Positions 15,091-25,028 of a DNA stretch of 50,456 bases are shown here, in pieces; within the stretch, counting starts at the first letter, position 1, and each line of letters begins with the position of its first letter. Source of the DNA: an uncultured Eubacteriales bacterium. Its GTDB lineage: Bacteria > Bacillota_I > Bacilli_A > RF39 > UBA660. A program made the translations under genes and the position numbers. The stretch spans positions 1 through 50,456 of the forward strand of contig ONTJ01000023.1 in NCBI GenBank assembly GCA_900320735.1. Direction: 5' to 3'. The notes under the pieces are model-generated. The model was not told the DNA's origin, did not search any database, and worked only from the letters and a program-made list of their open reading frames with translations.

Positions 15091-17436
15091 ATGAATAATA
15101 ATACAATTTTAGTTATTCCAAATAATATAAAAAATAGTATATTGTTGAAACTTAATGATGATATAAACATACATAACTTAAAAATAATGAATTTAGAAGA
15201 ATTAATAAATATGTTGACATTTGCTTATAATGAAGAAACTATATATTATTTAATGAAAAAGTATAATATCAAATATGATGTTGCCACTATTTATTTAGAA
15301 AATTTAAAGTATGTAGACGACAAAATATATAATAATGGTAGACTAGATAAATTAGTAAGAATAAAAAAAGATTTATTTGACAAGAACCTATTATACAAAG
15401 ATGATAATATAAATATTTTTTTAGAAAATAAAGAAATAGTTGTATATGGCTATGACCATATAAATAAGTTTGAATTATCTATATTGAATTCTATAGGTGC
15501 GATTATAAAAGAAAAAGAAATAAAAAATTATAAACACAATATTTATGAATTTAATGACATTTCGGATGAAGTGGAATTTGTTGCTTGTAAGATAATTGAT
15601 TTAATTAATGATGGTGTAGATATTAATAATATAAAAATTACTGGATATTCTGATGAATATTACAATGATATAAAAAGAATATTTAAATTTTATAATATCC
15701 CAGTGTCTATTAAAGAAAATGGTATTTTAGATACTTGCATAATCTCAGATTTTATAGACTTAATAAAAGATAATAATATTAATGATACACTTGAAAAACT
15801 AAAAAATAAATATGACCTAAAAAATGAAAGAAATGGTTTTATTTATAATAAATTAATAAATATCTTGAATAAATATACTTTTGTTAGTGACTACAAAGAT
15901 GTAATTGATATGCTTATACATGATTTTAAGATAGAATCTAATTATAGTAGAAAACTAAATAATTATGTAGAAATAACTAGTTTAAAAGATAATATATTTG
16001 ATGATGATAAATATGTTTTTGTAATTGGTTTTAATCAGGGAAAGATACCTATAATTTATAAAGATGAAGATTATATAAGTGATTTATATAAAGAAAATTT
16101 ATTAATTGAAAATACAAAAGAAAAAAATATAAATGAGAAAAAAGTAATTACAAATATAGTTAGGTCTATTAAAAATTTAACTATAACATATAAACTCAAA
16201 AGTGCTTTTGAAGTCTATTATAAAAGTTCATTGATAGATGAGTTAGATTTTAATATCATTAAAGATATAAAGATAGATAATAAATATTCAAATAAGATGA
16301 ACTATATTAAACTTTCAAAATACCTAGATGAATTTATAAAATATGGAACAAAAAATGATGAGCTTGATTTATTGTATTCAAATTATAGTGATATCAAATA
16401 TCTAAAATTTAATAATAGATTTAAGGGAATAAGCAAAGATAAACTAATAAAAAAAATAGATAATAATTTATTATTATCATATTCAAGTATTGATAATTAT
16501 TATAGATGTGGATTCCGATATTATTTGAATAATATATTAAAATTATCGGAATATGATGAGACTTTTATGATAAAAATTGGTAATATATTTCACTACATAT
16601 TATCGAAATGTTTTGAGGATAATTTTAATTTTGAGGATGAATATGATAAGTTGACTAAAGAAGTTTTTTCTAGTAATAAAGAAATATTTTTTATAAGCAA
16701 ATTGAAAGAAGAATTATTATTTATAATAGATACAATTAAGCATCAAAATAAATTTTCTTCATTAGATGAGGCTTTATATGAAAACAAGATTTTCATTAAC
16801 AAAGAAGGAAATATTAAATTAACATTTGTTGGAATTATAGATAAATTACTTATGAAAAAAGATAAAGGTAATACATATTTAGTAATTATTGATTATAAAA
16901 CAGGAAATCCAAATATTAATCTAAACAATGTAATATATGGAATAGATATGCAACTTCCTGTATATGTTTACCTTGCAAACAATAAAATAGAAAATGCTAA
17001 AGTAATTGGTTTTTATCTTCAAAAAATATTAAACACACAAGTTGTAAGGCAAACAGGTAAAACTTATGAAAAATTAAAAAAAGATAATTTGAAATTACAG
17101 GGATATTCTATAGATAATCAGGATTTAATAGGAATGTTTGATTCTACATATAGGTCAAGTGAAGTGATAAAATCTATGAAAGTTGGTAATAATGGTTTTT
17201 ATGCATATTCAAAAATATTGTCACAAGAGAAAATAAATAAATTAATAGACTTAACCAAAAGTAATATTGATACAGCATTTAAAGATATATTGGATTGCAA
17301 ATTTGATATTAATCCCAAAAGAATAGGCACTAATTTAATTGGATGTGAATTTTGTAAATACAAAGATATATGTTACATGAAAGAAGAGAATATAGTAAAT
17401 TTAAAGGAATATAAGAATTTAGAATTTCTAAAGTGA
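15091..17436 (+). CDS. addB: AddB-type subunit of the helicase-nuclease (PD-(D/E)XK nuclease, Fe-S)
   Basis: 781 aa, clearly shorter than the roughly 1,160 aa of Bacillus AddB. With AddA it resects double-strand breaks for RecA loading. The N-terminal helicase-like half has no Walker A. The C-terminal nuclease has the active-site series ending VIIDYKTGNP (about 597-606). Four cysteines for an iron-sulfur cluster are visible: one at YYRCGFRYYL (about 473) and three in GCEFCKYKDICYMK (about 750-763). Its end overlaps the ribosome site of addA, so the two are coupled. The identification rests on the C-terminal domain plus gene order; the N-terminal half is divergent. Confidence 0.85.
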   Translation: MNNNTILVIPNNIKNSILLKLNDDINIHNLKIMNLEELINMLTFAYNEETIYYLMKKYNIKYDVATIYLENLKYVDDKIYNNGRLDKLVRIKKDLFDKNLLYKDDNINIFLENKEIVVYGYDHINKFELSILNSIGAIIKEKEIKNYKHNIYEFNDISDEVEFVACKIIDLINDGVDINNIKITGYSDEYYNDIKRIFKFYNIPVSIKENGILDTCIISDFIDLIKDNNINDTLEKLKNKYDLKNERNGFIYNKLINILNKYTFVSDYKDVIDMLIHDFKIESNYSRKLNNYVEITSLKDNIFDDDKYVFVIGFNQGKIPIIYKDEDYISDLYKENLLIENTKEKNINEKKVITNIVRSIKNLTITYKLKSAFEVYYKSSLIDELDFNIIKDIKIDNKYSNKMNYIKLSKYLDEFIKYGTKNDELDLLYSNYSDIKYLKFNNRFKGISKDKLIKKIDNNLLLSYSSIDNYYRCGFRYYLNNILKLSEYDETFMIKIGNIFHYILSKCFEDNFNFEDEYDKLTKEVFSSNKEIFFISKLKEELLFIIDTIKHQNKFSSLDEALYENKIFINKEGNIKLTFVGIIDKLLMKKDKGNTYLVIIDYKTGNPNINLNNVIYGIDMQLPVYVYLANNKIENAKVIGFYLQKILNTQVVRQTGKTYEKLKKDNLKLQGYSIDNQDLIGMFDSTYRSSEVIKSMKVGNNGFYAYSKILSQEKINKLIDLTKSNIDTAFKDILDCKFDINPKRIGTNLIGCEFCKYKDICYMKEENIVNLKEYKNLEFLK

Positions 17437-17446
17437 GGTGATATTT

Positions 17447-20400
17447 ATGCCAAATTGGACAGACGAACAACTAAAAGCTATAAATGAAGATGGAAAAAAT
17501 ATAATTGTATCTGCGGGTGCTGGTTCTGGTAAAACTGCTGTTTTGTCAGAGAGAGTATTACGAAAATTAAAACAAGGTATAAATATTAATGAATTACTAA
17601 TTTTGACTTTCACAAATGCTGCTGCTAAGGAAATGAAAGAAAGAATTAGAAAAAAAATACAAAAAGAAAATCAATTGAAAGATCAACTAGATTTGATTGA
17701 TGAAGCATATATTACAACTTTTGATTCTTTTTCATTATCAACAGTAAAAAAATATCATTACTTATTAAATATATCACCAAATGTACAAATAATAGATGAA
17801 TCATTAATTGAACTTAGAAAAAATAAAATATTAGATGAAATATTTGAGGAAAAATATAATGATGAATTATTTAAAAAACTTATAAGTGATTTTTGTGTAA
17901 AAGATGATGACAATATAAAAAATTATATATTAAATATAAGTAAAAAATTAGATTTAAAGACTAATAAAGTTGAATACCTAAATAGATATATTAATAATTA
18001 TTTTAACGATGAAAGGATAAATGAAGATATAAATTTATATGTTAAATTATTGTTAAAAAAGATAAATTATATATCTGAATTAACTCTTGATATTTCATTT
18101 TTAGTAGATGGTGAATATTATAATAAATTTAGTGATACACTATCTAAATTAATAAATAGTAAAACATATGAAGAAATATTAAATAATGTAGATATTTCAT
18201 TACCTAATTTACCAAAAGGATCAGATAATGATGTAAAGAAAATAAAAGAAGATATAAATGGTATACTAAAAGAACTAAAAGAACTATGTAAATATGAAGA
18301 TATAGATGATATGAAAAGACAAATACTATCTACAAAAGATTACGTCGAAGTAATAATAGATATCATACTTAAATTAGACGATAAAATAAAACAATATAAA
18401 TTTACTAATGATATGTATGAATTCAATGATATTGCACTTTTAGCTATTGATTTACTAAAAAATAATGAAGATGTTAGATTAGAAATGAAAAATTACTTTA
18501 ATGAAATAATGATAGATGAGTATCAAGACACTAGTGATATACAAGAAGAATTCATATCCCTTATATCAAATAACAATGTATATATGGTTGGAGATATTAA
18601 ACAATCTATATATAAATTCAGAAATGCAAATCCATATATATTTAAAAATAAGTATGATAATTATTCTGATTTAAATGGTGGAATAAAAATTGATTTAAAT
18701 AAGAATTTTAGATCACGAAATGAGGTAATTAATAATATAAATTTAATATTTGAAAATATAATGGATGATTATATAGGTGGGGCAGATTATAAAAAATCAC
18801 ATAGAATGATATTTGGTAATAATTCTTATATTGAAAAAGGAAATGTAAATCAAAATAATAATTTACAAATATATAATTATTCATTTGATAGGCAATCAAC
18901 TTATAAAAAGGAAGAAGTAGAAGCGTTTATAATTGCAAATGATATAAAAGAAAAAATTGATAATAAATATAAAATATTTGATAAGGATAAATTAATAATA
19001 AGGGATGCAAATTATAGTGATTTTGTTATATTGATGGATAGATCTACTAATTTTTTACTTTATAAAAAAATATTTGAATATTTGGGTATACCACTTACTA
19101 TATATAAAGATGAGAAAATCACAGAAGATATATTATTATCAATAATTAAAAACATATTATCTTTAATTATTGATATACATGAAAATAGATATGACGTTAA
19201 ATTCAAATATGAATTTATATCTATATTAAGAAGTCCATTATATGAAGTAGAAGACAGTGTTATTTTTGATTATTTTTTGGATAATAATTTTAAAGAAAAT
19301 GACTTATATAATAAATGTAAAGAAATATGTGAGTATATTGATAATACTTCAATTAAAAATATAATTGAAATAGTGATTGATAAATTTAATTTTTATGATA
19401 ATTTTATTAAAATAGGAAATATACAATCAAATATAGTAAAATTAGATTATATAAAAAATATTTCTGAAAATTTTTCTAAAATAGGATACACAATTAAGGA
19501 TTTTATAAATTATCTAACTGAGATAATAAGCAAAAAATATGACATAACTTTTAATCAAAATAAGGATGATAATAATTCAGTAAGAATAATGACAATACAT
19601 AAATCAAAGGGACTTGAATATAGTATTTGTTATTACCCAGGATTATATCCAAGCTTTAATATAAGTGATCTGAATGAAAGATTTATGTATAGTAATAAAT
19701 ATGGAATTATATGTTCATCATTTAATGATGGAATTGATACAACTATATATAAAGAATTACTCAAAGATGATTACATTAATGAAGAAATAAGTGAAGAAAT
19801 TAGATTGTTTTATGTAGCTCTTACAAGAGCAAAAGAAAAAATGATAATAGTTATGGATATTAATGATGATAATTATATAACTAAGTCACCACTAGATAGT
19901 AATGTAAGAGAAAAATATAGGTCATTTAAGGATGTAATATTATCAATTCATAATTTATTAGATAGTAATATTTTTAATATAGATTTGGATAAATTAAATA
20001 TTTCAAAAGATTATAACTTGATTAAAAATAATAATTATTTAGACTATATAAATATAGTAGATCAAAAAGTAAAAATAAATGAAATTAATATTGAAAATAA
20101 TATTATAAAAGAAGATTCATATTCTAAAAAAATAAATAAATTAATTGATAATGAAACCAAGAATAATATTATTCTTGGGACTAAAATACATTATGTATTA
20201 GAGCTAGTAGATCTAAAAAATCCTAATTTAGATAAAATTAGGGTAGATGACTTTATTAAAAACAAAGTAAATAAATTATTAAAAAATGATGTATTTAAAA
20301 ATGTAAAAGATGCAACTGTGTATAAAGAATATGAATTTATGTATGAGAAAGATGATATTGTTCATCATGGTATTATAGATTTAATGCTTATCTATGATGA

Positions 20401-20557
20401 TAAGATAGATATCATAGATTATAAACTTAAGAATATTGAAGATGAAAATTATATATTGCAGTTAAATGGATATAAGGAATATATTAAAACTAAATTTAAT
20501 AAAGAAACTAATATATATTTGTATTCAATAATAGATGAAAAAATAAAAAAGATCTAA
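17447..20557 (+). CDS. addA: AddA helicase-nuclease subunit
   Basis: 1036 aa from the ATG at 17447; the in-frame GTG at 17438 is part of its Shine-Dalgarno GAGGTG. AddA is the UvrD-type motor and one nuclease of the AddAB break-resection complex. Motifs in order: Q-motif TDEQLKAI, Walker A SAGAGSGKTA (about 23-32), LTFTNAAAKEM, TFDSFS, motif II IDEYQDTSD, GDIKQSIYKFR, MTIHKSKGLEY, RLFYVALTRAKE. The C-terminal PD-(D/E)XK nuclease has GIIDLM then IIDYKLKN (about 986-993). Bacillus AddA is about 1,230 aa, so this one is compact like its partner. A terminator shared with rpsD follows. Confidence 0.95.
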   Translation: MPNWTDEQLKAINEDGKNIIVSAGAGSGKTAVLSERVLRKLKQGININELLILTFTNAAAKEMKERIRKKIQKENQLKDQLDLIDEAYITTFDSFSLSTVKKYHYLLNISPNVQIIDESLIELRKNKILDEIFEEKYNDELFKKLISDFCVKDDDNIKNYILNISKKLDLKTNKVEYLNRYINNYFNDERINEDINLYVKLLLKKINYISELTLDISFLVDGEYYNKFSDTLSKLINSKTYEEILNNVDISLPNLPKGSDNDVKKIKEDINGILKELKELCKYEDIDDMKRQILSTKDYVEVIIDIILKLDDKIKQYKFTNDMYEFNDIALLAIDLLKNNEDVRLEMKNYFNEIMIDEYQDTSDIQEEFISLISNNNVYMVGDIKQSIYKFRNANPYIFKNKYDNYSDLNGGIKIDLNKNFRSRNEVINNINLIFENIMDDYIGGADYKKSHRMIFGNNSYIEKGNVNQNNNLQIYNYSFDRQSTYKKEEVEAFIIANDIKEKIDNKYKIFDKDKLIIRDANYSDFVILMDRSTNFLLYKKIFEYLGIPLTIYKDEKITEDILLSIIKNILSLIIDIHENRYDVKFKYEFISILRSPLYEVEDSVIFDYFLDNNFKENDLYNKCKEICEYIDNTSIKNIIEIVIDKFNFYDNFIKIGNIQSNIVKLDYIKNISENFSKIGYTIKDFINYLTEIISKKYDITFNQNKDDNNSVRIMTIHKSKGLEYSICYYPGLYPSFNISDLNERFMYSNKYGIICSSFNDGIDTTIYKELLKDDYINEEISEEIRLFYVALTRAKEKMIIVMDINDDNYITKSPLDSNVREKYRSFKDVILSIHNLLDSNIFNIDLDKLNISKDYNLIKNNNYLDYINIVDQKVKINEINIENNIIKEDSYSKKINKLIDNETKNNIILGTKIHYVLELVDLKNPNLDKIRVDDFIKNKVNKLLKNDVFKNVKDATVYKEYEFMYEKDDIVHHGIIDLMLIYDDKIDIIDYKLKNIEDENYILQLNGYKEYIKTKFNKETNIYLYSIIDEKIKKI

Positions 20558-20577
20558 CATTTGTTAAATCTTTTTTT
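20545..20577. terminator. Bidirectional terminator between addA and rpsD
   Basis: An A-run with GATCTAAC pairs with GTTAAATC and a T-run (one C-A mismatch). It serves the two converging genes. Confidence 0.7.
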
Positions 20578-20578
20578 A

Positions 20579-21181
20579 TTATCTGTTATAGAATTCAACG
20601 ATTAATGATTCGTTAATATCTGCTGAAAGTTCACTTCTTTCAGGTAATCTAACATATGTACCTTCAAGTTTATTTTTATCAAAAGTAACATATTGGGCAG
20701 TGTTGTTAATTGCTTCTAAAGATTCTTTAATTGACTTATGATCTTTTGAGTTTTCTTTAACACTAATTACATCACCTGGTTTTGCTATGTAAGATGGTAT
20801 ATCAACTTTTTTACCATTTACTAGGATATGACCATGATTAACTATTTGTCTAGCACCTCTTCTTGTTCTAGAAAGTCCCATACGATAAACTAAGTTATCT
20901 AATCTACTTTCAAGTAATTTTAAGAAGTTTTCACCATGGATACCTTGCATTTTTCCAGCTTTATTAAATAAAGTTCTAAATTGTCTTTCATTTAAACCAT
21001 ATGTGAATTTAACTTTTTGTTTTTCATTTAATTGAACAGCATAGTTAGAAGCTTTTGCCTTTCTATCTTGTCCATGTACACCTGGTTTATAAGGTCTTTT
21101 AGCTAAATCTTTACCATTTTCAAGTGTAGAAAATGAAACTCTACGACTCTTTTTGTTAGCTGGTCCTGTGTATCTTGACAT
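20579..21181 (-). CDS. rpsD: Small ribosomal subunit protein S4
   Basis: 200 aa, typical length. It binds 16S rRNA early in 30S assembly and often represses its own translation. The S4-type RNA-binding fold shows in [20 protein letters not shown] (about 89-108) followed by [22 protein letters not shown] (about 110-131, given here as its conserved hairpin-helix region). GGAGGAAGG precedes the ATG on the minus strand. It is monocistronic with a long structured leader, as in Bacillus, where S4 feeds back on rpsD. In Bacillus it is also near ezrA, which is the divergent neighbour here. Confidence 0.97.
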   Translation of the reverse strand: MSRYTGPANKKSRRVSFSTLENGKDLAKRPYKPGVHGQDRKAKASNYAVQLNEKQKVKFTYGLNERQFRTLFNKAGKMQGIHGENFLKLLESRLDNLVYRMGLSRTRRGARQIVNHGHILVNGKKVDIPSYIAKPGDVISVKENSKDHKSIKESLEAINNTAQYVTFDKNKLEGTYVRLPERSELSADINESLIVEFYNR

Positions 21182-21348
21182 TTTCCTTCCTCCTTTACTA
21201 AATATTTCAAACTTTTAGTATTTTTTGCCAGCAATAGGGTGTTAATATTTAATATGTTCTTGTGCGTAGCTATAAAGGGCACAATACTTATAATGCTAAA
21301 CGTAATTAACACATTATATACTTCAAAAAACGCTACAAAATGTTTGCA
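21182..21348 (-). promoter_or_regulatory. rpsD leader RNA, probable S4 autoregulatory element
   Basis: From the predicted start near 21348 the leader is about 165 nt. On the minus strand GTAGC near the 5' end can pair with GCTAC, GTGTTAAT with ATTAACAC over a long distance, and TACTAAA with TTTAGTA to form a hairpin directly before the GGAGG. This kind of nested fold fits S4 feedback control known in Bacillus. The identity as an S4 site is inference; the pairings are seen. Confidence 0.55.
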
Positions 21349-21354
21349 GTATTA

Positions 21355-21382
21355 ATTATAACATAAAATATATTTAAGTCAA
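21355..21382 (-). promoter_or_regulatory. rpsD promoter
   Basis: Minus strand TTGACT (21382-21377), 16-bp spacer, TATAAT (21360-21355), with the extended -10 TATGTTATAAT. It has both a -35 and an extended -10. Confidence 0.8.
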
Positions 21383-21546
21383 CAAAATATATCGCTTTTT
21401 ACTGAAAATATCACATGAATTGTATATAATTAAGCTAGTTTTGATGATGCTAAGTGTTTATCAATAATGATAATTTTAATTACTCGATTTGAATTTACTT
21501 GATTTGAAAAAAATAAAAGCAATAATATCAATGCGAAGAAATAGTT
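21383..21546 (+). other. Intergenic region with a possible short transcript
   Basis: No gene is seen between the rpsD promoter and the terminator at 21547-21580. TATAAT at 21425-21430 on the plus strand is a possible -10, and the downstream terminator would end a transcript of about 140 nt. No ORF of note lies in it (longest start-to-stop runs are under 10 codons). From 21581 to 21652 there is only the poorly defined ezrA promoter region. Confidence 0.3.
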
Positions 21547-21580
21547 AAAATATTGATTTTAGGCAATCAATATTTTTTTT
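21547..21580 (+). terminator. Orphan plus-strand terminator or attenuator upstream of ezrA
   Basis: AAAATATTGATT and AATCAATATTTT form a perfect 12-bp stem around TTAGGC, followed by further T residues. No plus-strand gene lies upstream before the divergent rpsD. Confidence 0.75.
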
Positions 21581-21652
21581 ACAAAAATGTTGAAATAAGT
21601 TTTAAAATGTAATAATTTGTGATAAAATATTTTATAGTAGGGAAGTGATAGA

Positions 21653-23362
21653 GTGAATAAGACATTAATTATCATTACTGCATATATAATAGTTGTAGCT
21701 GTTTTAATAGTGATTTTCATTGCAAAAACTTCTAAACAAAATAAAAAAATAAGAAATTCAATAGAAGAACTTGAAAAAGAGAAAAATTTAATAATAAATG
21801 CGCCAATACTTAATGAACTTTCAAAAGTAGAAGCATTGGTTAGAGATGACAAATTAAAAAATAAATATGATACATGGCAAAGGAGATTTGATGATATTAG
21901 GAATACATCTATTCCTGAAATTACAGATATGCTTATTGAAGCTGATTCATATTTAGATTCCAAAGACTATAAAAAATTAAGAACTGAACTTGCCGATATA
22001 GAACTTAGAATCTATAAGGTAAGAGAAAAGACAAACTCTCTTTTAGGTGAGATAAAGGAAATAACACTAAGCGAAGAGAAGAATAGAAATCAAATAGTAA
22101 AATTAAAAAACGAATATAGAAATATAAAATTAACATATGAAAATTCTAAAGAAGAATATAAAAATGTTAATAATCAAATTGAACTTCAATTTGAAAATAT
22201 TGAAAAAAGATTTCAAGAATTTGAAATCGTCATGGAAAAAAAGGATTATGACGAAATAAATTATATTGTTAAGGGTATTACTGAAATGATTGAACATATT
22301 GGCTATGTTATCAAGGAAATACCAACTATATTATTAATGTGTAATGAACTTATTCCAAATAAAATAGCAGATATATCCAATATATATATAAAGATGACTG
22401 CTGACATGTATCAACTTGATTATTTAAATGTTGAATACAATATAAAAGAAACAGAAAAGAAATTAAAAGATATCCTTGATAGAGTTAAAGTACTTAATCT
22501 TGAGGATGTTACTTTTGAACTTAAGACAATAATAAATTATTATGACTCGTTATATAATGATTTTGAATATGAAAAATCATGTAAAAAAATATTTGAATCT
22601 AATATAAAAACATTTAAGGCAAAATTAATTAGAACAAATAAAATAATAAGTAATTTAATGGGACAATTAACATCATTAAAGACAACATATGATCTATCCG
22701 ATGAGGATGTAAAAAGGCTTAATATAATTAATGATGAAACAAGGAGAATAAAAGACAGTTATAATAATTTAATGGATTGTAATAAAAATCATTCATTTGC
22801 ATATTCTAAAATGGTTAAAGAACTTGATTTTCTTATGATTAAGGTATCTAAACTTGAGGAAACACTAAACTATGATTTAAAGACAATCGGTAGCATGAAA
22901 GATGATGAAATAAGAGCCAGAGAGCAATTAGACAATATAAAAAATCTTCTTAAAAAAGCAAAAACAAGAATAAGACTTTATAATATTCCTGTAATTCCAG
23001 ATAATTATTTTGTTGAACTACAGGATGCATCAGATGCTATTAAAGAAATACAAAAAGAACTTAATAAAAAACCAATTAATATAGATACTTTGAATATAAG
23101 AGTAGATACAGCAAGAGATTTAGTATTTAAAGTCTTTAATACAACAAATAATTTACTTAAAACTATATCTATGTTAGAAGAAACAATAGTATATGGAAAT
23201 AGATATAGAACAGAAAGTAAGCAGGTAAATGAAGGCCTAATACTAGCTGAAAAATTATTCTTTAAGGGTGAATATAAAAAAGCACTTGAAGTTACAATGA
23301 ATGCAATAGATTATGTGGAACCTGGAATACATAATAAAATTTTACAGGCATATAATGACTAG
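21653..23362 (+). CDS. ezrA: Septation ring formation regulator EzrA
   Basis: 569 aa, typical length. EzrA is a membrane-anchored spectrin-like protein that limits FtsZ ring formation and links division with PBP1. One N-terminal membrane segment (about 5-24: IIITAYIIVVAVLIVIFIA) is followed by about 500 residues of helical coiled coil, with a YDTWQRRFDDI block (about 67-77) and a C-terminal FFKGEYKKALEVTMNAIDYV (about 537-556) typical of the family. The start is GTG with a weak GGGAAGTG upstream. Nearness to rpsD matches Bacillus. The gene downstream follows after 11 nt with AGGAGG and is probably co-transcribed. Confidence 0.9.
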   Translation: MNKTLIIITAYIIVVAVLIVIFIAKTSKQNKKIRNSIEELEKEKNLIINAPILNELSKVEALVRDDKLKNKYDTWQRRFDDIRNTSIPEITDMLIEADSYLDSKDYKKLRTELADIELRIYKVREKTNSLLGEIKEITLSEEKNRNQIVKLKNEYRNIKLTYENSKEEYKNVNNQIELQFENIEKRFQEFEIVMEKKDYDEINYIVKGITEMIEHIGYVIKEIPTILLMCNELIPNKIADISNIYIKMTADMYQLDYLNVEYNIKETEKKLKDILDRVKVLNLEDVTFELKTIINYYDSLYNDFEYEKSCKKIFESNIKTFKAKLIRTNKIISNLMGQLTSLKTTYDLSDEDVKRLNIINDETRRIKDSYNNLMDCNKNHSFAYSKMVKELDFLMIKVSKLEETLNYDLKTIGSMKDDEIRAREQLDNIKNLLKKAKTRIRLYNIPVIPDNYFVELQDASDAIKEIQKELNKKPINIDTLNIRVDTARDLVFKVFNTTNNLLKTISMLEETIVYGNRYRTESKQVNEGLILAEKLFFKGEYKKALEVTMNAIDYVEPGIHNKILQAYND

Positions 23363-23373
23363 GAGGGTTTGCT

Positions 23374-24117
23374 GTGAAAGATGATTTAATACAAGAATTT
23401 GAAATTCAAGAAGAATTAAATAAAAAAGGGGAATATCTAAAACAAGTTTCTGATTTAATTCATGATAAAAGAGTAGAATATTCTAAAAATAGAGAATTAA
23501 AATTAAGAAAATTCAAAAGAAAAATAATAGGTGCAGCTTTTGGAGCAACCACAGTTTTAAGTGCGCGTATAGGCTATAAAAATGGAAATAATAATGGATA
23601 TAGACAAGGTATGGAAGATGCAAATGTTGTTGTATATACAAATTCATATGATATATATAATGCCCCTGATGAATTATTAGTTGAATGGGCATATGCTGTT
23701 AGAAATCAAAAAATTGAAAATGATGATATAAGACAGAATTGCCAAAATGTAATAGAGTCATATACTAAATATTATAATATGGTAACTAGCAGATTAGATA
23801 ATATGGTATTAAATAATGAAAATAGTCTATACATAAAAGAATATAGTGAATTTAAATATCAAATCAATATGCTAGATGATAACTTAGCTACTAGTTATAA
23901 CTATCAAAAGTATTCTTTTGATAATAGTTTATATTCAAAATCACAAATTATTGATGGAATGGTATATGTACCTTATAGTGGCAATATCAATGATATTCCA
24001 GATAATTCAAAGGTGATAAACGTAGATGGAAAAAATAAAGTATTTGTACCAAGTTCATATAATTACAAATATAATTTAGATATTAGAAATGATAAAGAAA
24101 ATAGTTATTCTAAGTAA
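23374..24117 (+). CDS. Hypothetical protein in the ezrA operon
   Basis: 247 aa, not recognised. The start is GTG with AGGAGGG 6-7 nt upstream. The N-terminal 50 residues are charged and helical (EFEIQEELNKKGEYLKQ), followed by a basic stretch (RKFKRK) and a moderately hydrophobic glycine/alanine segment (about 52-69) that could be a weak membrane anchor. The rest is Asn- and Tyr-rich, polar, with a C-terminal beta-like part (DGMVYVPYSGNINDIPDNSK). It lies 11 nt after ezrA and ends at a terminator, so it is likely made with EzrA; a role in the division complex would be inference from context only. Confidence 0.6.
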   Translation: MKDDLIQEFEIQEELNKKGEYLKQVSDLIHDKRVEYSKNRELKLRKFKRKIIGAAFGATTVLSARIGYKNGNNNGYRQGMEDANVVVYTNSYDIYNAPDELLVEWAYAVRNQKIENDDIRQNCQNVIESYTKYYNMVTSRLDNMVLNNENSLYIKEYSEFKYQINMLDDNLATSYNYQKYSFDNSLYSKSQIIDGMVYVPYSGNINDIPDNSKVINVDGKNKVFVPSSYNYKYNLDIRNDKENSYSK

Positions 24118-24133
24118 TTATTTTCTTTTTTTA
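24094..24133 (+). terminator. Terminator of the ezrA operon
   Basis: AAAGAAAATAGTTA pairs with TAATTATTTTCTTT (one G-T pair), loop TTCTAAG, then T residues. Confidence 0.78.
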
Positions 24134-24137
24134 TTAA

Positions 24138-24143
24138 TATAAT
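24138..24143 (+). promoter_or_regulatory. Candidate -10 for the polysaccharide-deacetylase-like gene
   Basis: TATAAT just after the preceding terminator, 15 nt before the ATG. No TG extension and no -35 are visible. Confidence 0.4.
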
Positions 24144-24158
24144 TATACTGGTGAAAAT

Positions 24159-24995
24159 ATGAAAAAAATATTTGAAATGTTTGGAATATTATTATTTACG
24201 GGATTTAGTTTTTTTTATACAGAAAAAGTAAGTAATATAATTAAATCAAAGGATCCTATAATGCTGAAAATTAATAATATTAAAGATAGCAATACAAAAG
24301 AAGTGATAAAACCTGTGATAAATAATGATGAATATATCACTGGACTAAATGGTTGCGAAATTGATGTTAAAAAGAGCTATGAAAAAATGAAAAATTATGG
24401 TGAATTTAAAAATGAGTTATTAGTAATGAAGGAAGTAGAAAATAGAGAAATTAAAGATAAATATATTGTAGGTGGAAATAAACTTGAAAAGAAAGTTAGT
24501 TTTTTATTTATCATAAGGGACAATATAGATGAAAATATTATGAACTATATTAAAAATAAAAATATAAAAGTAAATTATTTTATTGATCAAGATTTTTTAG
24601 AAAATAATACATTACTTATAAAATTTATGTCTAAAGAAAGTAATATATATTATCTCGGTAAGGATTCTAAATATATTGATAGATATATGCTTTTTGCAAA
24701 TAACTTGATTCAAAGTAATTCTTCGAATATGCCAAATTATTGTATATTAGAAGATAAAAATGATGAATATCTAAGGGTATGTAGTGATTATAATATGAAG
24801 ACAATAAAAACTGATTATATTAAGAATGACATCTTTGATAATGTTAAAAAAACTTTAAAAAATGGTGCGATAATTGCAATAGACTCAAATGATTATGAAA
24901 AAATTAAATTGTCATTAAATTATGCATTGTCAAGAGGCTATAATATAGTTTCGCTTGACGAGTTATTAAGTCAAAATAATAAGTGTAAACAGTGA
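24159..24995 (+). CDS. Membrane-anchored, degenerate polysaccharide-deacetylase-like protein
   Basis: 278 aa. An N-terminal hydrophobic segment (about 5-22: FGILLFTGFSFFYTEKV) suggests a signal anchor with the rest outside the cell. The second half has the order of a NodB-type deacetylase: VSFLFIIRDNID (about 110-121, where active members have TFDDG), KVNYFIDQDFLENN, then LKNGAIIAIDSND and a C-terminal RGYNIVSLDELL, which is close to the usual ending. The metal-binding Asp and the HxxxH of active enzymes are missing, so catalysis is unlikely. It lies between ezrA and ftsK genes, each separated by terminators. Family assignment is by fold pattern and is tentative. Confidence 0.5.
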   Translation: MKKIFEMFGILLFTGFSFFYTEKVSNIIKSKDPIMLKINNIKDSNTKEVIKPVINNDEYITGLNGCEIDVKKSYEKMKNYGEFKNELLVMKEVENREIKDKYIVGGNKLEKKVSFLFIIRDNIDENIMNYIKNKNIKVNYFIDQDFLENNTLLIKFMSKESNIYYLGKDSKYIDRYMLFANNLIQSNSSNMPNYCILEDKNDEYLRVCSDYNMKTIKTDYIKNDIFDNVKKTLKNGAIIAIDSNDYEKIKLSLNYALSRGYNIVSLDELLSQNNKCKQ

Positions 24996-25018
24996 ACTTT
25001 TTAAAAGTTCTTTTTTTT
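24994..25018 (+). terminator. Terminator before ftsK/spoIIIE
   Basis: GAACTTT pairs with AAAGTTC around TTA, followed by eight T residues. Confidence 0.75.
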
Positions 25019-25028
25019 AATATTTATT

